Shown here one piece after another: positions 8,938-17,158 of a stretch of 64,000 bases of DNA. A model generated the notes under the pieces. The model saw only the letters and a list, made by a program, of their open reading frames with translations. It ran no database searches and had not been told where the DNA came from. This stretch comes from Levilactobacillus andaensis. Lineage in GTDB: Bacteria > Bacillota > Bacilli > Lactobacillales > Lactobacillaceae. Position 1 is the first letter of the stretch. Each line of letters starts with the position of its first letter. Both the position numbers and the translations under genes were made by a program. The DNA lies in the NCBI RefSeq assembly GCF_016861695.1, contig NZ_BOLP01000011.1, positions 62,001-126,000 on the forward strand. Reading direction: 5' to 3'.

Positions 8938-8990
8938 TTAAGTTCTGGCATTCATCCCGCGATTAAAATCGCAGGTTTCCTGCCTAGAAT
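8938..8990 (-). other. Hairpin pair upstream of tnpB, possible left end or relic of another IS605 end
   Basis: On the minus strand GCAGG-AAA-CCTGC is immediately followed by GCGATT-TT-AATCGC and then GGGATGAATGCC. Small perfect hairpins like these are the substrate of Y1 transposases at IS200/IS605 ends. It may be the left end of this element or the right end of a lost neighbour. Confidence 0.45.
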
Positions 8991-9390
8991 TTAATGAACT
9001 TACTAGATTTTCGGGAAACGTTTGCAATATTTCTTAAAAAAGTGGCTTCATCGTCTTACCGACCGGCTTACATAATTGTAAGCCAGCAACCTTTATTAAC
9101 CTTGTGTACCGCAACTGACATAAATTTTTGTAGTCGCATGCAATCAGCAAGTCCCTTGGCCTTACCAATATTTCGCCGCGATATTGCTGGCTTAGAATTG
9201 CTTTTTAAACCCACGAAAGGGACCCGAACCAGTTACGTGCTCGCGTCCCTCATTTTTGTATTCTGCTACGAAGTTTCCATGGATCACCATTCTGGCTTGG
9301 AATTGACCGCGACCAACCACCTGTCAACAGACAAATCCGGTTAGTCACAGGCCCCGACCTAGTGTTCAAAACTCATTAAGGATAAACACC
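8991..9390. other. Gene-poor region between tnpB and tkt
   Basis: No convincing gene. An open frame of 116 codons on the plus strand has no ribosome site and no family likeness. The stretch holds a perfect hairpin GGCTTACA-TAAT-TGTAAGCC at about 9066-9085, CAATAT / ATATTG near 9170, and AGGGACCCGA / TCGCGTCCCT near 9220-9252 with T5 shortly after. Bases 9054-9079 (CTTACCGACCGGCTTACATA) look like a repeat family B element collapsed to its two ends. Confidence 0.4.
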
Positions 9391-9396
9391 AGCCTA

Positions 9397-9567
9397 AGCC
9401 GGAGGAGGCCAGGGATGTAGCCAGCCGTGTCGACGATGTTTGCCGGGGTTCTTTCTCGGCTTACATCGTGGGACGACCTCGGAGACATGCGGCTTTCGTG
9501 GCTTTGAGGCGAGCCGGAAGCCCGTTTCTCAGGCTGGAGGCGTTCCCCATGGCAGGCGCAGTGCGAC
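9397..9567 (-). repeat. Repeat family A, copy in minus orientation
   Basis: Matches other family A copies over nearly the full length (GCCGGAGGAGGCCAGGGATG ... GGCGTTCCCCATGGCAGGCG ... CAGTGCG). The hairpin CGATGT...ACATCG and the hairpin with GGCTTTGAGG / CCTCGGAGAC are present. About 15 bases of the terminal CCAGGGAT arm are deleted at the right end. Lies directly beyond the 3' end of tkt. Confidence 0.85.
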
Positions 9568-9582
9568 CACTTTGCACAACTT

Positions 9583-11604
9583 TTAGTTCAACCCCAAGTA
9601 TGCTTGAACCACGCGGTCAACGGTGAAGCCGGCCATTTCCATGACCTGTTCGCCTGGGCCACTGGCACCGAACTGTTCCTGCGTCAGCATTGCCCCATCG
9701 AGGCCAACGTACTGGCACCAGCCCAGCCCACTTGCCATTTCAACCGCTACTCGTCGCCGCAATGTCGTAGGCAGGATACGTTCGCGGTAAGCGGCGGACT
9801 GCGCATTGAATTGTTCAAAGCTTGGCACGGACACGACCCGCACGTCATGCCCCATTTCAGCTAACTGTTCTTGGGCCCCTAAAGCTAATTTAACCTCTGA
9901 CCCCGATGCCATCAAGACGCCCTCTGCATCCCCCTGAGCATCACGAACCACGTAACCACCGCGCTTAACGCCACTACGAACCCGTGCAGCCGCTTGTGGC
10001 AACGTTGGCAACCCTTGCCGTGACAAGATAATGGCCGTTGGGTGATCAACCGATTGTAAGGCTGACTGCCAAGCTGCCACCGTCTCATTACCATCGGCTG
10101 GCCGGAAGACCGTTAAACCAGGAATTGCGCGTAATGCCGCCAACTGTTCAACGGGTTCGTGCGTTGGTCCATCCTCCCCGACGGCCAACGAATCGTGCGT
10201 GAACACGTAAATAACTGGTAACTTTTGCAGCGCAGCCAACCGAATCGCTGGTTTCATGTAGTCTGAGAAAACGAAGAAGGTTGAGCCGTAGATCCGAGTT
10301 CCCCCGTGCAAAGCGATACCGTTCATGGCCGCCGCTTCGGCGAACTCACGCACACCAAACCATAAGTTTCGGCCCCGCGGATTTTCGGCACTGAACCGGT
10401 CATCTTCGGCAATCGCCGTTTTGTTTGAGCTAAAGAGATCGGCTGAACCCCCCCACAAGTTTGGCAACGCCGCGCTCAATTTCTGGAGGACTTCACTCCC
10501 GCTTGCCCGGGAAGCCAGACTATCCTTCTTGTAGTAAATCGGCAGGTCGTCCGTCAGATCAGCCGGTGCGTCTTGACTGAGGCCCTTGGCAAATTGACTA
10601 GCCAATTCTGGTTCAACCGCCGCGTAACGCGTGATTAGGTTGGACCATTCCTGATGACTCGCCCAGCCACGAGCTTTGATCGTCGTCATAAAGCGTTCGT
10701 GCACTTCGGCCGGAACCGCAAATGGATCGTTGTCCCAACCGTAGGCGGCCCGCGTAGCTTCCAAGTCATCCGCATTCAGTGGTGCCCCGTGGACTTTATT
10801 CGTCCCCGCGTTCGGACTACCGGCCCCAATCTGTGTCTTGACCTCGATCAAGGTCGGACCATCTTGATTTTGCTTAGCCGCAGTGATTGCTTCATCAATA
10901 GCATCCAGGTCGTTCCCATCCGCTACGCGCGAGTAGTTCCAACCATAGCTCAGGAAGCGGCCCGCAACATCATCGTGACAGGCATTACTCAGCGGTCCAT
11001 CCAGCGAAATATCGTTAGAATCGTACAGCACGATCAGTTTGTTTAATTTTAATTGGCCGGCTAAACTTGCAGATTCAGCCGCGACCCCTTCCATCAGGTC
11101 ACCATCCCCACATAAAGCGTATGTATAGTGATCGACAACGTTTAAATTCGGTTGATTGTAGTCCGCCGCTAAATGGGCTTCGGCCATGGCCATCCCCACA
11201 GCCATTCCAATACCTTGGCCTAAAGGACCAGTTGTGGCGTCCACACCAGGGGTCATGCCATACTCTGGATGCCCGGGTGTCTTACTGCCCAGTTGCCGGA
11301 AATTCATCAAATCCGTTCGACTTAACGAAAAACCACTCAAATGTAAGAGACTGTACAGCATTGCCGAACCGTGACCAGCCGAAAGCACAAACCGATCCCG
11401 GTTGAACCACTGTGGGAAGGATGGATCGACCCGTAAATGACGGGAAAATAAAACATAAGCCATCGGTGAAGCCCCTAATGGCAACCCTGGATGGCCTGAA
11501 CGGGCCCGCGAAATCATATCCATACTCAACATCCGGACCGCCGTTACGGCCAGAGTGTCCGTATCATCAAAACTGACTTGCTTCATTACTTTTTCATTCA
11601 ACAT
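9583..11604 (-). CDS. tkt: Transketolase
   Basis: A 673-residue thiamine-diphosphate enzyme of the non-oxidative pentose phosphate pathway, moving two-carbon units between xylulose-5-P, ribose-5-P and erythrose-4-P. The N-terminal domain has the signature [13 protein letters not shown] (about 23-35), the ThDP/Mg motif GDGDLMEG (about 153), then the pyrimidine-binding domain with [17 protein letters not shown] (about 455) and the C-terminal domain. ATG at 11604 was chosen because GAGG lies 9 bases upstream; upstream in-frame codons lack a ribosome site. A consensus-like promoter lies at 11717-11745. Next to ribokinase and an RbsR-like regulator, which suggests use in ribose or pentose metabolism. 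Confidence 0.96.
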   Translation of the reverse strand: MLNEKVMKQVSFDDTDTLAVTAVRMLSMDMISRARSGHPGLPLGASPMAYVLFSRHLRVDPSFPQWFNRDRFVLSAGHGSAMLYSLLHLSGFSLSRTDLMNFRQLGSKTPGHPEYGMTPGVDATTGPLGQGIGMAVGMAMAEAHLAADYNQPNLNVVDHYTYALCGDGDLMEGVAAESASLAGQLKLNKLIVLYDSNDISLDGPLSNACHDDVAGRFLSYGWNYSRVADGNDLDAIDEAITAAKQNQDGPTLIEVKTQIGAGSPNAGTNKVHGAPLNADDLEATRAAYGWDNDPFAVPAEVHERFMTTIKARGWASHQEWSNLITRYAAVEPELASQFAKGLSQDAPADLTDDLPIYYKKDSLASRASGSEVLQKLSAALPNLWGGSADLFSSNKTAIAEDDRFSAENPRGRNLWFGVREFAEAAAMNGIALHGGTRIYGSTFFVFSDYMKPAIRLAALQKLPVIYVFTHDSLAVGEDGPTHEPVEQLAALRAIPGLTVFRPADGNETVAAWQSALQSVDHPTAIILSRQGLPTLPQAAARVRSGVKRGGYVVRDAQGDAEGVLMASGSEVKLALGAQEQLAEMGHDVRVVSVPSFEQFNAQSAAYRERILPTTLRRRVAVEMASGLGWCQYVGLDGAMLTQEQFGASGPGEQVMEMAGFTVDRVVQAYLGLN

Positions 11605-11716
11605 CAGAAATAACCTCACTTTAAGCGACCAGACCATTCCGGTCGTCTGTTATTGGTAGATGAGTTTTATACGTTAATCTTACCGGTAGAATCGACGCTC
11701 ACCATCGACTTTCATA

Positions 11717-11745
11717 ACTATACCAATTTAATTGTCATCGTGCAA
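11717..11745 (-). promoter_or_regulatory. tkt promoter
   Basis: On the minus strand TTGCAC (11740-11745), a 17-base spacer and TATAGT (11717-11722). The start codon is about 110 bases downstream. Confidence 0.75.
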
Positions 11746-11816
11746 CCCCTTTTGCAAAACTTGTTAAATAGGCATTTACAAGTTGTAAAAGTAGATATAT
11801 TGGATATACCAATTTA
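11719..11816. promoter_or_regulatory. Repeated operator-like box upstream of tkt
   Basis: The 12-base word TATACCAATTTA occurs at 11719-11730, overlapping the tkt -10 box, and again at 11805-11816, where it forms the right arm of the inverted repeat ATTGG-ATATA-CCAAT. A third near-copy in the opposite direction (AAATTGGTATA) lies at 11872-11882. Between them is an imperfect inverted repeat AACTTGTTAAAT / ATTTACAAGTT (11758-11784). The binding protein is unknown. Confidence 0.55.
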
Positions 11817-11822
11817 AAGATG

Positions 11823-11838
11823 TTGCAACCGGTTGTTT
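11823..11838. promoter_or_regulatory. cre-like site upstream of tkt
   Basis: TTGCAACCGGTTGTTT fits the CcpA consensus WTGNAANCGNWNNCW with one mismatch and contains the palindrome AACCGGTT. Catabolite control of pentose genes would be expected; a LacI-type pentose repressor is an alternative reader. Confidence 0.45.
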
Positions 11839-11848
11839 TTGGTGCACA

Positions 11849-11888
11849 AAAAAACGACCTTTTACCGAAAAAATTGGTATAGGTCGTC
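11849..11888 (-). terminator. Terminator of rbsK
   Basis: ACGACCT / AGGTCGT arms with an inner ACC / GGT pair, followed by seven T on the minus strand. Confidence 0.8.
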
Positions 11889-11916
11889 GTATAAACTATT
11901 TTGATTTCTGAAAGGC

Positions 11917-12834
11917 TTACTTGCTGGCTGCTTCGATCTGAGCAAGCGTTGGGATCGATGGCATTGCGCCTAGTCCTTGAACGGTCAAGGAACTAGCGCG
12001 TTGAGCAAAGACTAGCGCCGTCGCAATGTTGCTAAGGTCTGGCTTCAATTGTGAGCTCAAGGCCCCAATGAAGGTGTCCCCAGCGGCCGTAGTGTCGACA
12101 GCTTTGACCTTGAATGCGGGCACGAAACCAGAACTGTCAGCGGTGGCGTAGTAAGCGCCCTTGCTGCCGATGGTGATGATCAGGTTCTTCACGCCCAATT
12201 CACGGAATTTAGCCGCATTGGCGTCCATGGAAGCTTCATCAGTCACTTCGATACCGGTCAAGATGGCACTTTCGCTTTCATTAGGAACAACGAGATCGGT
12301 TACCTTTAAGATCTCAGGGTCAATCTTAGCAGCGGGGGCTGGGTTCAAAATCGTCGTCACGTTGTGCTTCTTGGCAACCGTAAAGGCAGCTAAAGTCGCA
12401 TCTTGTGGCGTTTCAAATTGAGCGATCAAGAAGTCAGCCTTAGCGATTTCGCTTTCAACAGCCGTCACTTCCGCTGGCTTGATTTGTTGGTTAGAGCCAC
12501 CGTAAACCAAGATACTATTTTGGCCCGCTTCGTCAAGTAAGATGAATGCAGAACCCGTTCCGATCGTTGAGTCAGTGATGATGGCACTCGTATCGATACC
12601 ATCATCCTTTAAAGATTCAACCATGAAACGACCTGCATCATCGTTACCAACCTTACCGATGAACCGTGTTTCAGCACCGGCACGGGCTGCAGCAACGGCT
12701 TGGTTAGCACCCTTCCCACCAGCGGCACTACTTTTGTTTTCAGTGGATAGCGTTTCTCCTGGCTGTGGCATCCGGGCAACCCGCAATGTCGTATCAACGT
12801 TGAGACTACCTAGAACCGTAACTTTGTTTGACAT
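11917..12834 (-). CDS. rbsK: Ribokinase
   Basis: A 305-residue PfkB-family sugar kinase that phosphorylates D-ribose to ribose-5-phosphate. The N-terminal substrate motif VLGSLNVDTTLRV, the GGKGANQAVAAARAG signature (about 39-53), NPAPA (about 168) and the C-terminal AAGDTFIGAL (about 250, with the catalytic Asp) identify the family and favour ribokinase over fructokinase. ATG start. A promoter and a perfect palindromic operator lie just upstream, and the LacI-type regulator gene is the next one upstream on the same strand. No ribose transporter gene is in the window. Confidence 0.93.
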   Translation of the reverse strand: MSNKVTVLGSLNVDTTLRVARMPQPGETLSTENKSSAAGGKGANQAVAAARAGAETRFIGKVGNDDAGRFMVESLKDDGIDTSAIITDSTIGTGSAFILLDEAGQNSILVYGGSNQQIKPAEVTAVESEIAKADFLIAQFETPQDATLAAFTVAKKHNVTTILNPAPAAKIDPEILKVTDLVVPNESESAILTGIEVTDEASMDANAAKFRELGVKNLIITIGSKGAYYATADSSGFVPAFKVKAVDTTAAGDTFIGALSSQLKPDLSNIATALVFAQRASSLTVQGLGAMPSIPTLAQIEAASK

Positions 12835-12869
12835 AATTAACCTTCACTCCTTAACCAATTTATCCGTTT

Positions 12870-12883
12870 GTAAAACGTTTTAC
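12870..12883. promoter_or_regulatory. RbsR-type operator upstream of rbsK
   Basis: GTAAAACGTTTTAC is a perfect 14-base palindrome with the central CG typical of LacI-family operators. It overlaps the proposed rbsK -10 box, so binding would block transcription. Confidence 0.7.
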
Positions 12884-12905
12884 GTATTGCCGACACGCCG
12901 GACAA
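12877..12905 (-). promoter_or_regulatory. rbsK promoter
   Basis: On the minus strand TTGTCC (12900-12905), 17 bases, TAAAAC (12877-12882). Confidence 0.5.
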
Positions 12906-12966
12906 TCCGTTTTGCTTATCCCTAGCGTATCATGTTTCGAAAAGGCTTACAAGAAAAAGATGAAAT

Positions 12967-13974
12967 TTATTTCACCGGACCGGTACTCTCCCGCTGACGG
13001 AGCTCTACGGGGAGGTCTACCAGTTGAGCAGGCTGCCGCTGATCTTGAATTCGGTTGATCAATAGCGTCGTTGCCTGCTGGCCCATAGTGACCACGGGTT
13101 GGCGGATACTGCTGAGTTTTGGCACCACGTACTCGTCCAAATCAATATCATCGTAACCCATCACGGAAATATCCGCGGGAACGCTCAGCCCCTGTTCATG
13201 CAGACCACGCATCAGTCCCAGTGCCGTTTCATCGTTAATGGCAAAGACCGCCGTTGGCTTTTGCGCCATGATCCCTGCCGTTGCCTGATAGCCACCCAGC
13301 TTCGTCATGGGTGAGATGACCACGGCGGAATCCGGCAGTGTGACCCCGGCCTCGGCTAATCGTTCCTTGAACCCGGCCAAACGAATCACCAGGTTATCGG
13401 TCGGATGTTCTGGCATCACAACCGCAATCTTGCGATGTCCCAATGCCAGTAAATGCTCAGCGGCAAGTTGGCCACCCTGTTCATCATCAATCCGAATCCG
13501 GTCCAGGCTAGGCCCCCCGTTTTGGTCGATCAACAGGTACGGAATACCATTTTTCTTAAGAATATTGTCAATGGCCTCCGCGGTGATCGAGGCACTGGCA
13601 ATGATCAGACCATCCACGGCCCGTTTGATCAGTTCCTCTACGTAGTAGCTTTCCAGCTTTTCATCGTGGTTGGCCCCAAAAATCAGGGGAATAAAGTGCC
13701 GTTCCCGACTGGCCTCTTGGACCCCACGAATGAACATACTAAAGAAGGGGTTCCCCAGGTTAGGAACCAGCACACCAATGGTCTGAGCAGACTTCATGAT
13801 GAGGTTCCGCGCGTTAAAATCTGGAACGTAGCCCAATTCTTCTTGCAACTGATGGACGCGCCGCCGCGTATCGAGACTGAAGCGTTCACCCTTGCCATTC
13901 AAAATTTGTGAAACCGTTGTTACCGAAACACCCGCTGCTTCAGCAAGGTCCCGAATCGTTACTTTGCGTGTCAT
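12967..13974 (-). CDS. rbsR: LacI-family transcriptional regulator, RbsR-like ribose repressor
   Basis: A 335-residue repressor. The N-terminal helix-turn-helix (TIRDLAEAAGVSVTTVSQILNG, residues about 5-26) and hinge are followed by a periplasmic-binding-protein-like sugar-sensing domain (QTIGVLVPNLGNPFF from about 63; VMGYDDIDLDEY near 275). ATG at 13974 was chosen because GGAGG lies 5 bases ahead. The assignment to ribose rests on its position directly upstream of rbsK and on the palindrome between them; the HTH family itself is certain. It may also control tkt. Confidence 0.85.
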   Translation of the reverse strand: MTRKVTIRDLAEAAGVSVTTVSQILNGKGERFSLDTRRRVHQLQEELGYVPDFNARNLIMKSAQTIGVLVPNLGNPFFSMFIRGVQEASRERHFIPLIFGANHDEKLESYYVEELIKRAVDGLIIASASITAEAIDNILKKNGIPYLLIDQNGGPSLDRIRIDDEQGGQLAAEHLLALGHRKIAVVMPEHPTDNLVIRLAGFKERLAEAGVTLPDSAVVISPMTKLGGYQATAGIMAQKPTAVFAINDETALGLMRGLHEQGLSVPADISVMGYDDIDLDEYVVPKLSSIRQPVVTMGQQATTLLINRIQDQRQPAQLVDLPVELRQRESTGPVK

Positions 13975-14009
13975 AGCAACCTCCATCATCCGTTTTCATA
14001 CTAAACCTT

Positions 14010-14015
14010 ATTATA
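14010..14015 (-). promoter_or_regulatory. -10 box of the rbsR promoter
   Basis: A perfect TATAAT on the minus strand preceded by GGGG, about 35 bases ahead of the rbsR start; no good -35 box at 17 bases. Confidence 0.45.
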
Positions 14016-14132
14016 CCCCACCAGGCGGCGATATCTACGGTCAATTTAGGTTCCGTTAAAGGTTGAAAGCTGAATTGTCTACTTCAGACCAGTGTAGGCA
14101 CAAATTGATGCCGCTAAATTAGTGCAAATTGG

Positions 14133-14258
14133 TCGCAGCCAGGGATTCCGCCTGCTGTGGGGACGCTTCAGACTGGAAGAACACCAGCCTTCTCGCTCGC
14201 TTTTAAGCCGTGGAAAACGCACGTCTTAAAGGTCGCCCTTGTTGACTACTGACAGGCC
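14133..14258 (+). repeat. Repeat family A, partial copy
   Basis: Matches family A from GCAGCCAGGGATTCCGCC through the hairpin AGACTGG-AAGAACA-CCAGCCT and CTTTTAAG / CTTAAAGG, and ends in the second hairpin region. The 3' third of the element is missing. The second stem has changed from TTTGAAG/CTTCAAA to TTTTAAG/CTTAAA, keeping pairing. Confidence 0.75.
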
Positions 14259-14260
14259 TC

Positions 14261-14294
14261 AAAAAAAGCACGGCCCATCAACTGGACCGTGCTT
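14261..14294 (-). terminator. Terminator of the aldo/keto reductase gene
   Basis: AAGCACGG-CCA / TGG-CCGTGCTT with T7 on the minus strand. Confidence 0.9.
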
Positions 14295-14301
14295 CTAACA
14301 C

Positions 14302-15291
14302 TTAAGCCTTTAAAATTTTATCGATTGCTTGTAATTGGTCATCATCAAAAGTCAGGTTTTGAACTGCCTTGATGTTTTCCTTCAAGTGAGCTGGCTTAGA
14401 CGCCCCAGTGATGACACTCGTAATGACTGGGTTGTGCAATAACCAAGCTAAGGCCATGTGAGATAACTTTTGACCACGGCTCTGGGCGATTTGATTGAGA
14501 GCCTGTAACTTCTGGACCATCTTGTCGCGGCCGTTGTCCAAGACGAACTCGTTCGACCAGTGAATGTCCACGTCTGCTGGAATCCCGTCCAGGTACTTGT
14601 CCGTCAAGAGACCTTCAGCCAAGGGACCGTAAGCAATTGCCCCGGCATTGTTCTTGGCCAGCATGTCGAACAAGCCATCGTCATTGGCTGTCTGGTTCAA
14701 CATGTTATAGGAAACCTGGTCAACGACGAATGGCGTATGCAAGTCCTTAAAGATCTTGATCATCGCTGCGGCTTGAGGTTCCGTGTAATTTGAGATTCCC
14801 ACGTACAACGTCTTACCTTGGCGAACCAAGTCGTCCAACGCAACCGCCGTTTCTTCTGGTGACGTTTCTGCGTCAAACCGGTGACTGTAGTAAATGTCAA
14901 CGTAGTCCAACCCCATTGCCTTCAGCGAACGGTCCAGAGAAGCTGTCAGTGCCTTACGGGAACTCATTTGTCCATAAGGTCCCGGCCACATGTGGAACCC
15001 AGCCTTACTACTGATGACCAATTCATCACGGTAAGGCATCAATTCACGTTGCAGCACTTGGCCAAAGAGGCTTTCGGCAGCGTATGAGCCTGGGCCGTAA
15101 TTGGCGGCGAGGTCAAAGCTAAAGATACCCGCGTCAAACGCCTTCAAAATCACATCACGCGTGTCCCCATAGTTGGCGTTTTCGCCAAAACTGTGCCACA
15201 TCCCAAATGAGATTGCGGGTAGTTGGAACCCGGTGTTCCCTGCGCGCCGAACTGGCATCTTCTCGTAACGGTGTTCATCTGCTAAATACAT
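14302..15291 (-). CDS. Aldo/keto reductase, YghZ-like
   Basis: A 329-residue NADPH-dependent oxidoreductase with the aldo/keto reductase (beta/alpha)8 fold. Seen are FDLAANYGPG (catalytic Asp-Tyr region, about 56-65), SSKAG with the catalytic Lys (about 94), YYSHRFD with the catalytic His (about 132), and the C-terminal cofactor part ITSVITGASKPAHLKEN. The WPGPYG insert after the Lys is typical of the YghZ/voltage-gated K-channel beta-subunit-like branch that reduces L-glyceraldehyde 3-phosphate or methylglyoxal; substrate is inference. The ATG at 15291 is about 12 bases after AAAGGA; an ATG at 15303 directly abuts that site and is less likely. It has a near-consensus promoter. Confidence 0.88.
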   Translation of the reverse strand: MYLADEHRYEKMPVRRAGNTGFQLPAISFGMWHSFGENANYGDTRDVILKAFDAGIFSFDLAANYGPGSYAAESLFGQVLQRELMPYRDELVISSKAGFHMWPGPYGQMSSRKALTASLDRSLKAMGLDYVDIYYSHRFDAETSPEETAVALDDLVRQGKTLYVGISNYTEPQAAAMIKIFKDLHTPFVVDQVSYNMLNQTANDDGLFDMLAKNNAGAIAYGPLAEGLLTDKYLDGIPADVDIHWSNEFVLDNGRDKMVQKLQALNQIAQSRGQKLSHMALAWLLHNPVITSVITGASKPAHLKENIKAVQNLTFDDDQLQAIDKILKA

Positions 15292-15328
15292 GTCTTGCCA
15301 CATTCCTTTCCAATTATACCTAAGTTAG

Positions 15329-15357
15329 AGTATAGAGAATTGGTGTGGACCAGTCAA
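15329..15357 (-). promoter_or_regulatory. Strong promoter of the aldo/keto reductase gene
   Basis: TTGACT (15352-15357), exactly 17 bases, TATACT (15329-15334) on the minus strand. Confidence 0.8.
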
Positions 15358-15429
15358 GTTTCAGCGTAAAATTGGTCTAACCACTGTGAAATTATTTTCT
15401 TTGGCGTTAGGGATTGGATTTGCTTAAAT

Positions 15430-15619
15430 GGCCGCACTCCGGCTGTCAGGGATTCCGCCTGCTGTGGGGACGCTCCGGACTGTGGGGCGGTCCTCTGACT
15501 CGATTTGAAGCCGTGAAGAACACACGTCTTCAAAGTCGCCCATATTGATAGCTAGCCAGCGGCCAGCTATCAATATTACCACGGCTGGCTGCGTCCCTGA
15601 CCTCCTCCGGCTCTGATTT
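15430..15619 (+). repeat. Repeat family A, full copy
   Basis: Terminal arms TCAGGGA / TCCCTGA (both differ from the usual CCAGGGA / TCCCTGG in a paired way). Hairpins: GGACTG / CGGTCC, TTTGAAG-CCGTG (from 15504) / CACG-CTTCAAA (to 15534), and ATATTGATAGCT 15542-15553 / AGCTATCAATAT 15565-15576, a perfect 12-bp stem. Confidence 0.92.
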
Positions 15620-15639
15620 TGGTGTTTCCACCTCATGCA

Positions 15640-15960
15640 ACTGTTGAAGGAAATAATTTCAAGTAGCTTGTAGACGTATCTTTCAGCACAGCATTAGCAT
15701 TATTGTCACCAAGTATTTAATGCATCATTTAATTTATCTTGTTTCCCCAATTATCCATTGAATCATATCAACCTATTTGCAATCAAATTCTATTAGAGCA
15801 AAACAATTGTATAGCACATCTAATTTGTTTTAGTCCATACCCAACAAGAAAACTCTATCAATAAATTATAAGTTCTAGTTGAAACATCATGTCAATGTTC
15901 CCGTCCAATCTCATCAAATTGCATTATACAAAATCGCTATTCAACTGACTTTTAGCCAAA
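15640..15960. other. Gene-free AT-rich stretch
   Basis: No reading frame, repeat or clear signal found. It is clearly more AT-rich than its surroundings. Confidence 0.4.
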
Positions 15961-15961
15961 A

Positions 15962-15992
15962 TAAAAAGAAGCCCAGAAACTTCCCAGACTTC
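15962..15992 (-). terminator. Terminator of murQ
   Basis: GAAGTCTGGGA / TTCTGGGCTTC with several G-U pairs and a 3-base loop, then TTTTT on the minus strand. Confidence 0.8.
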
Positions 15993-16020
15993 CTCTAAAT
16001 TACGCTATATTCGTTTAACC

Positions 16021-16926
16021 CTAACCTTTGTCACTCAGCTTAACCGCCTGTGAGACGTGGCCATTCGTTGCATCCAATAACGCCTTAGCCTCCGCAATCG
16101 TTCCTTTGGTTTCAATCAGGACGATTGCCAATGGCACGTTGTTACCAGCCCGGTCCAAGGCCCGTTCCGCTGCTAACGTCGACGTTTGGGTGGCTTCCGC
16201 AATGATCTTCTTGGCCCGTTCAAAGGTCTTACCATTGGTTGGGACCACGTTGATCATCAGGTTTTGGTAAACCTTTCCCGTCTTGATCATAATTCCCGTT
16301 GACAGCATGTTGAGGACCATCTTCTCGGCAGTCCCGGCCTTCAACAGCGTGGCCCCGGTAATGATTTCGGGACCCACGACCGGTGTGATTGGGAAGTTCG
16401 CTAGCTGGGACAGCGGGCTGCCTTCAATACAGGAAAAACCGATACCCAGTGCACCCTGATCTTGGGCAAACTGTAAGGCAGCCAACGTATACGGTGTTTG
16501 ACCAGATGCGGCACTCGCAATTACCACATCCTTGCTAGTCAAGTGCACAGCACTCAAGTCGGCTTGCGCCAATTCTGGAGAATCTTCGGCAGCCTGAACC
16601 GTCGTTGTCAGGGCTTGTGTGCCCCCGGCGATGAGACCAAACGTCTGCTGAGCTGTCAACCCATAGGTTGGTTGTAGTTCCGTTGCATCGATCACGCCCA
16701 AACGACCAGAGGTCCCGGCCCCGACATAAATTAAGCGCCCGCCCTCGTCAAACTTTGGGTACGCAGCATCAATGGCTGCCGCAATCTGGGGCAACTGCTT
16801 TTGTACGGCGCGTGCCACCCGGTGGTCCTCCCGGTTGATCGTTGCAACCATTTCTAACGTGGACTCCCGATCAATATGTGTTGAACGGTGATTTCGTTGT
16901 TCAGTGAGTAAGTCATCAAATTGCAT
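16021..16926 (-). CDS. murQ: N-acetylmuramic acid 6-phosphate etherase
   Basis: A 301-residue SIS-domain lyase that removes the lactyl ether from MurNAc-6-phosphate to give GlcNAc-6-phosphate, a cytoplasmic step of peptidoglycan recovery. TEQRNHRSTHIDRES at the N-terminus, GGRLIYVGAGTSGRLGVIDATELQPTYG (sugar-phosphate site, about 61-88) and MLSTGIMIKTGKVYQNLMI are diagnostic. ATG at 16926 was chosen for TTGGAGG 8 bases ahead. No MurP phosphotransferase or MurR regulator gene is adjacent. Own terminator. Confidence 0.95.
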   Translation of the reverse strand: MQFDDLLTEQRNHRSTHIDRESTLEMVATINREDHRVARAVQKQLPQIAAAIDAAYPKFDEGGRLIYVGAGTSGRLGVIDATELQPTYGLTAQQTFGLIAGGTQALTTTVQAAEDSPELAQADLSAVHLTSKDVVIASAASGQTPYTLAALQFAQDQGALGIGFSCIEGSPLSQLANFPITPVVGPEIITGATLLKAGTAEKMVLNMLSTGIMIKTGKVYQNLMINVVPTNGKTFERAKKIIAEATQTSTLAAERALDRAGNNVPLAIVLIETKGTIAEAKALLDATNGHVSQAVKLSDKG

Positions 16927-17063
16927 GGTGTCAGCCTCCAAGTTTCATCAACTAATTCTATATGTATTCGCTTTCATTGTGACTACCTCAGGTATAACAT
17001 GTTTCATAAATAATTTCAATTCCGAATTTTGCAATCGACTGGGTGAAACATTTTCCAAGACCG

Positions 17064-17095
17064 CAAAAAAGCGAACGACCGAGGCCGTCCGCTTT
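17064..17095 (-). terminator. Terminator of the amidase-oppA pair
   Basis: AAAGCGGACGGCC / GGTCGTTCGCTTT stem with a short loop and T6 on the minus strand. Confidence 0.88.
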
Positions 17096-17158
17096 CAAGA
17101 AAAGATGTTCAATTTCAACGTAAAGTTTGCGTCATTACGACTTAGCTTACTGAAAAAT

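Noticed and set aside
8994-9344. 116-codon plus-strand open frame between tnpB and tkt
   Set aside because: No ribosome site, odd composition, overlaps hairpins and a likely repeat relic; no family resemblance.
10654-11046. 130-codon frame opposite to tkt
   Set aside because: Antisense shadow of a clear transketolase gene, no ribosome site.
16980-17040. Possible MurR-type operator upstream of murQ
   Set aside because: Only a TTTCA-N7-TTTCA direct repeat was seen, not the palindrome expected for an RpiR-family regulator.
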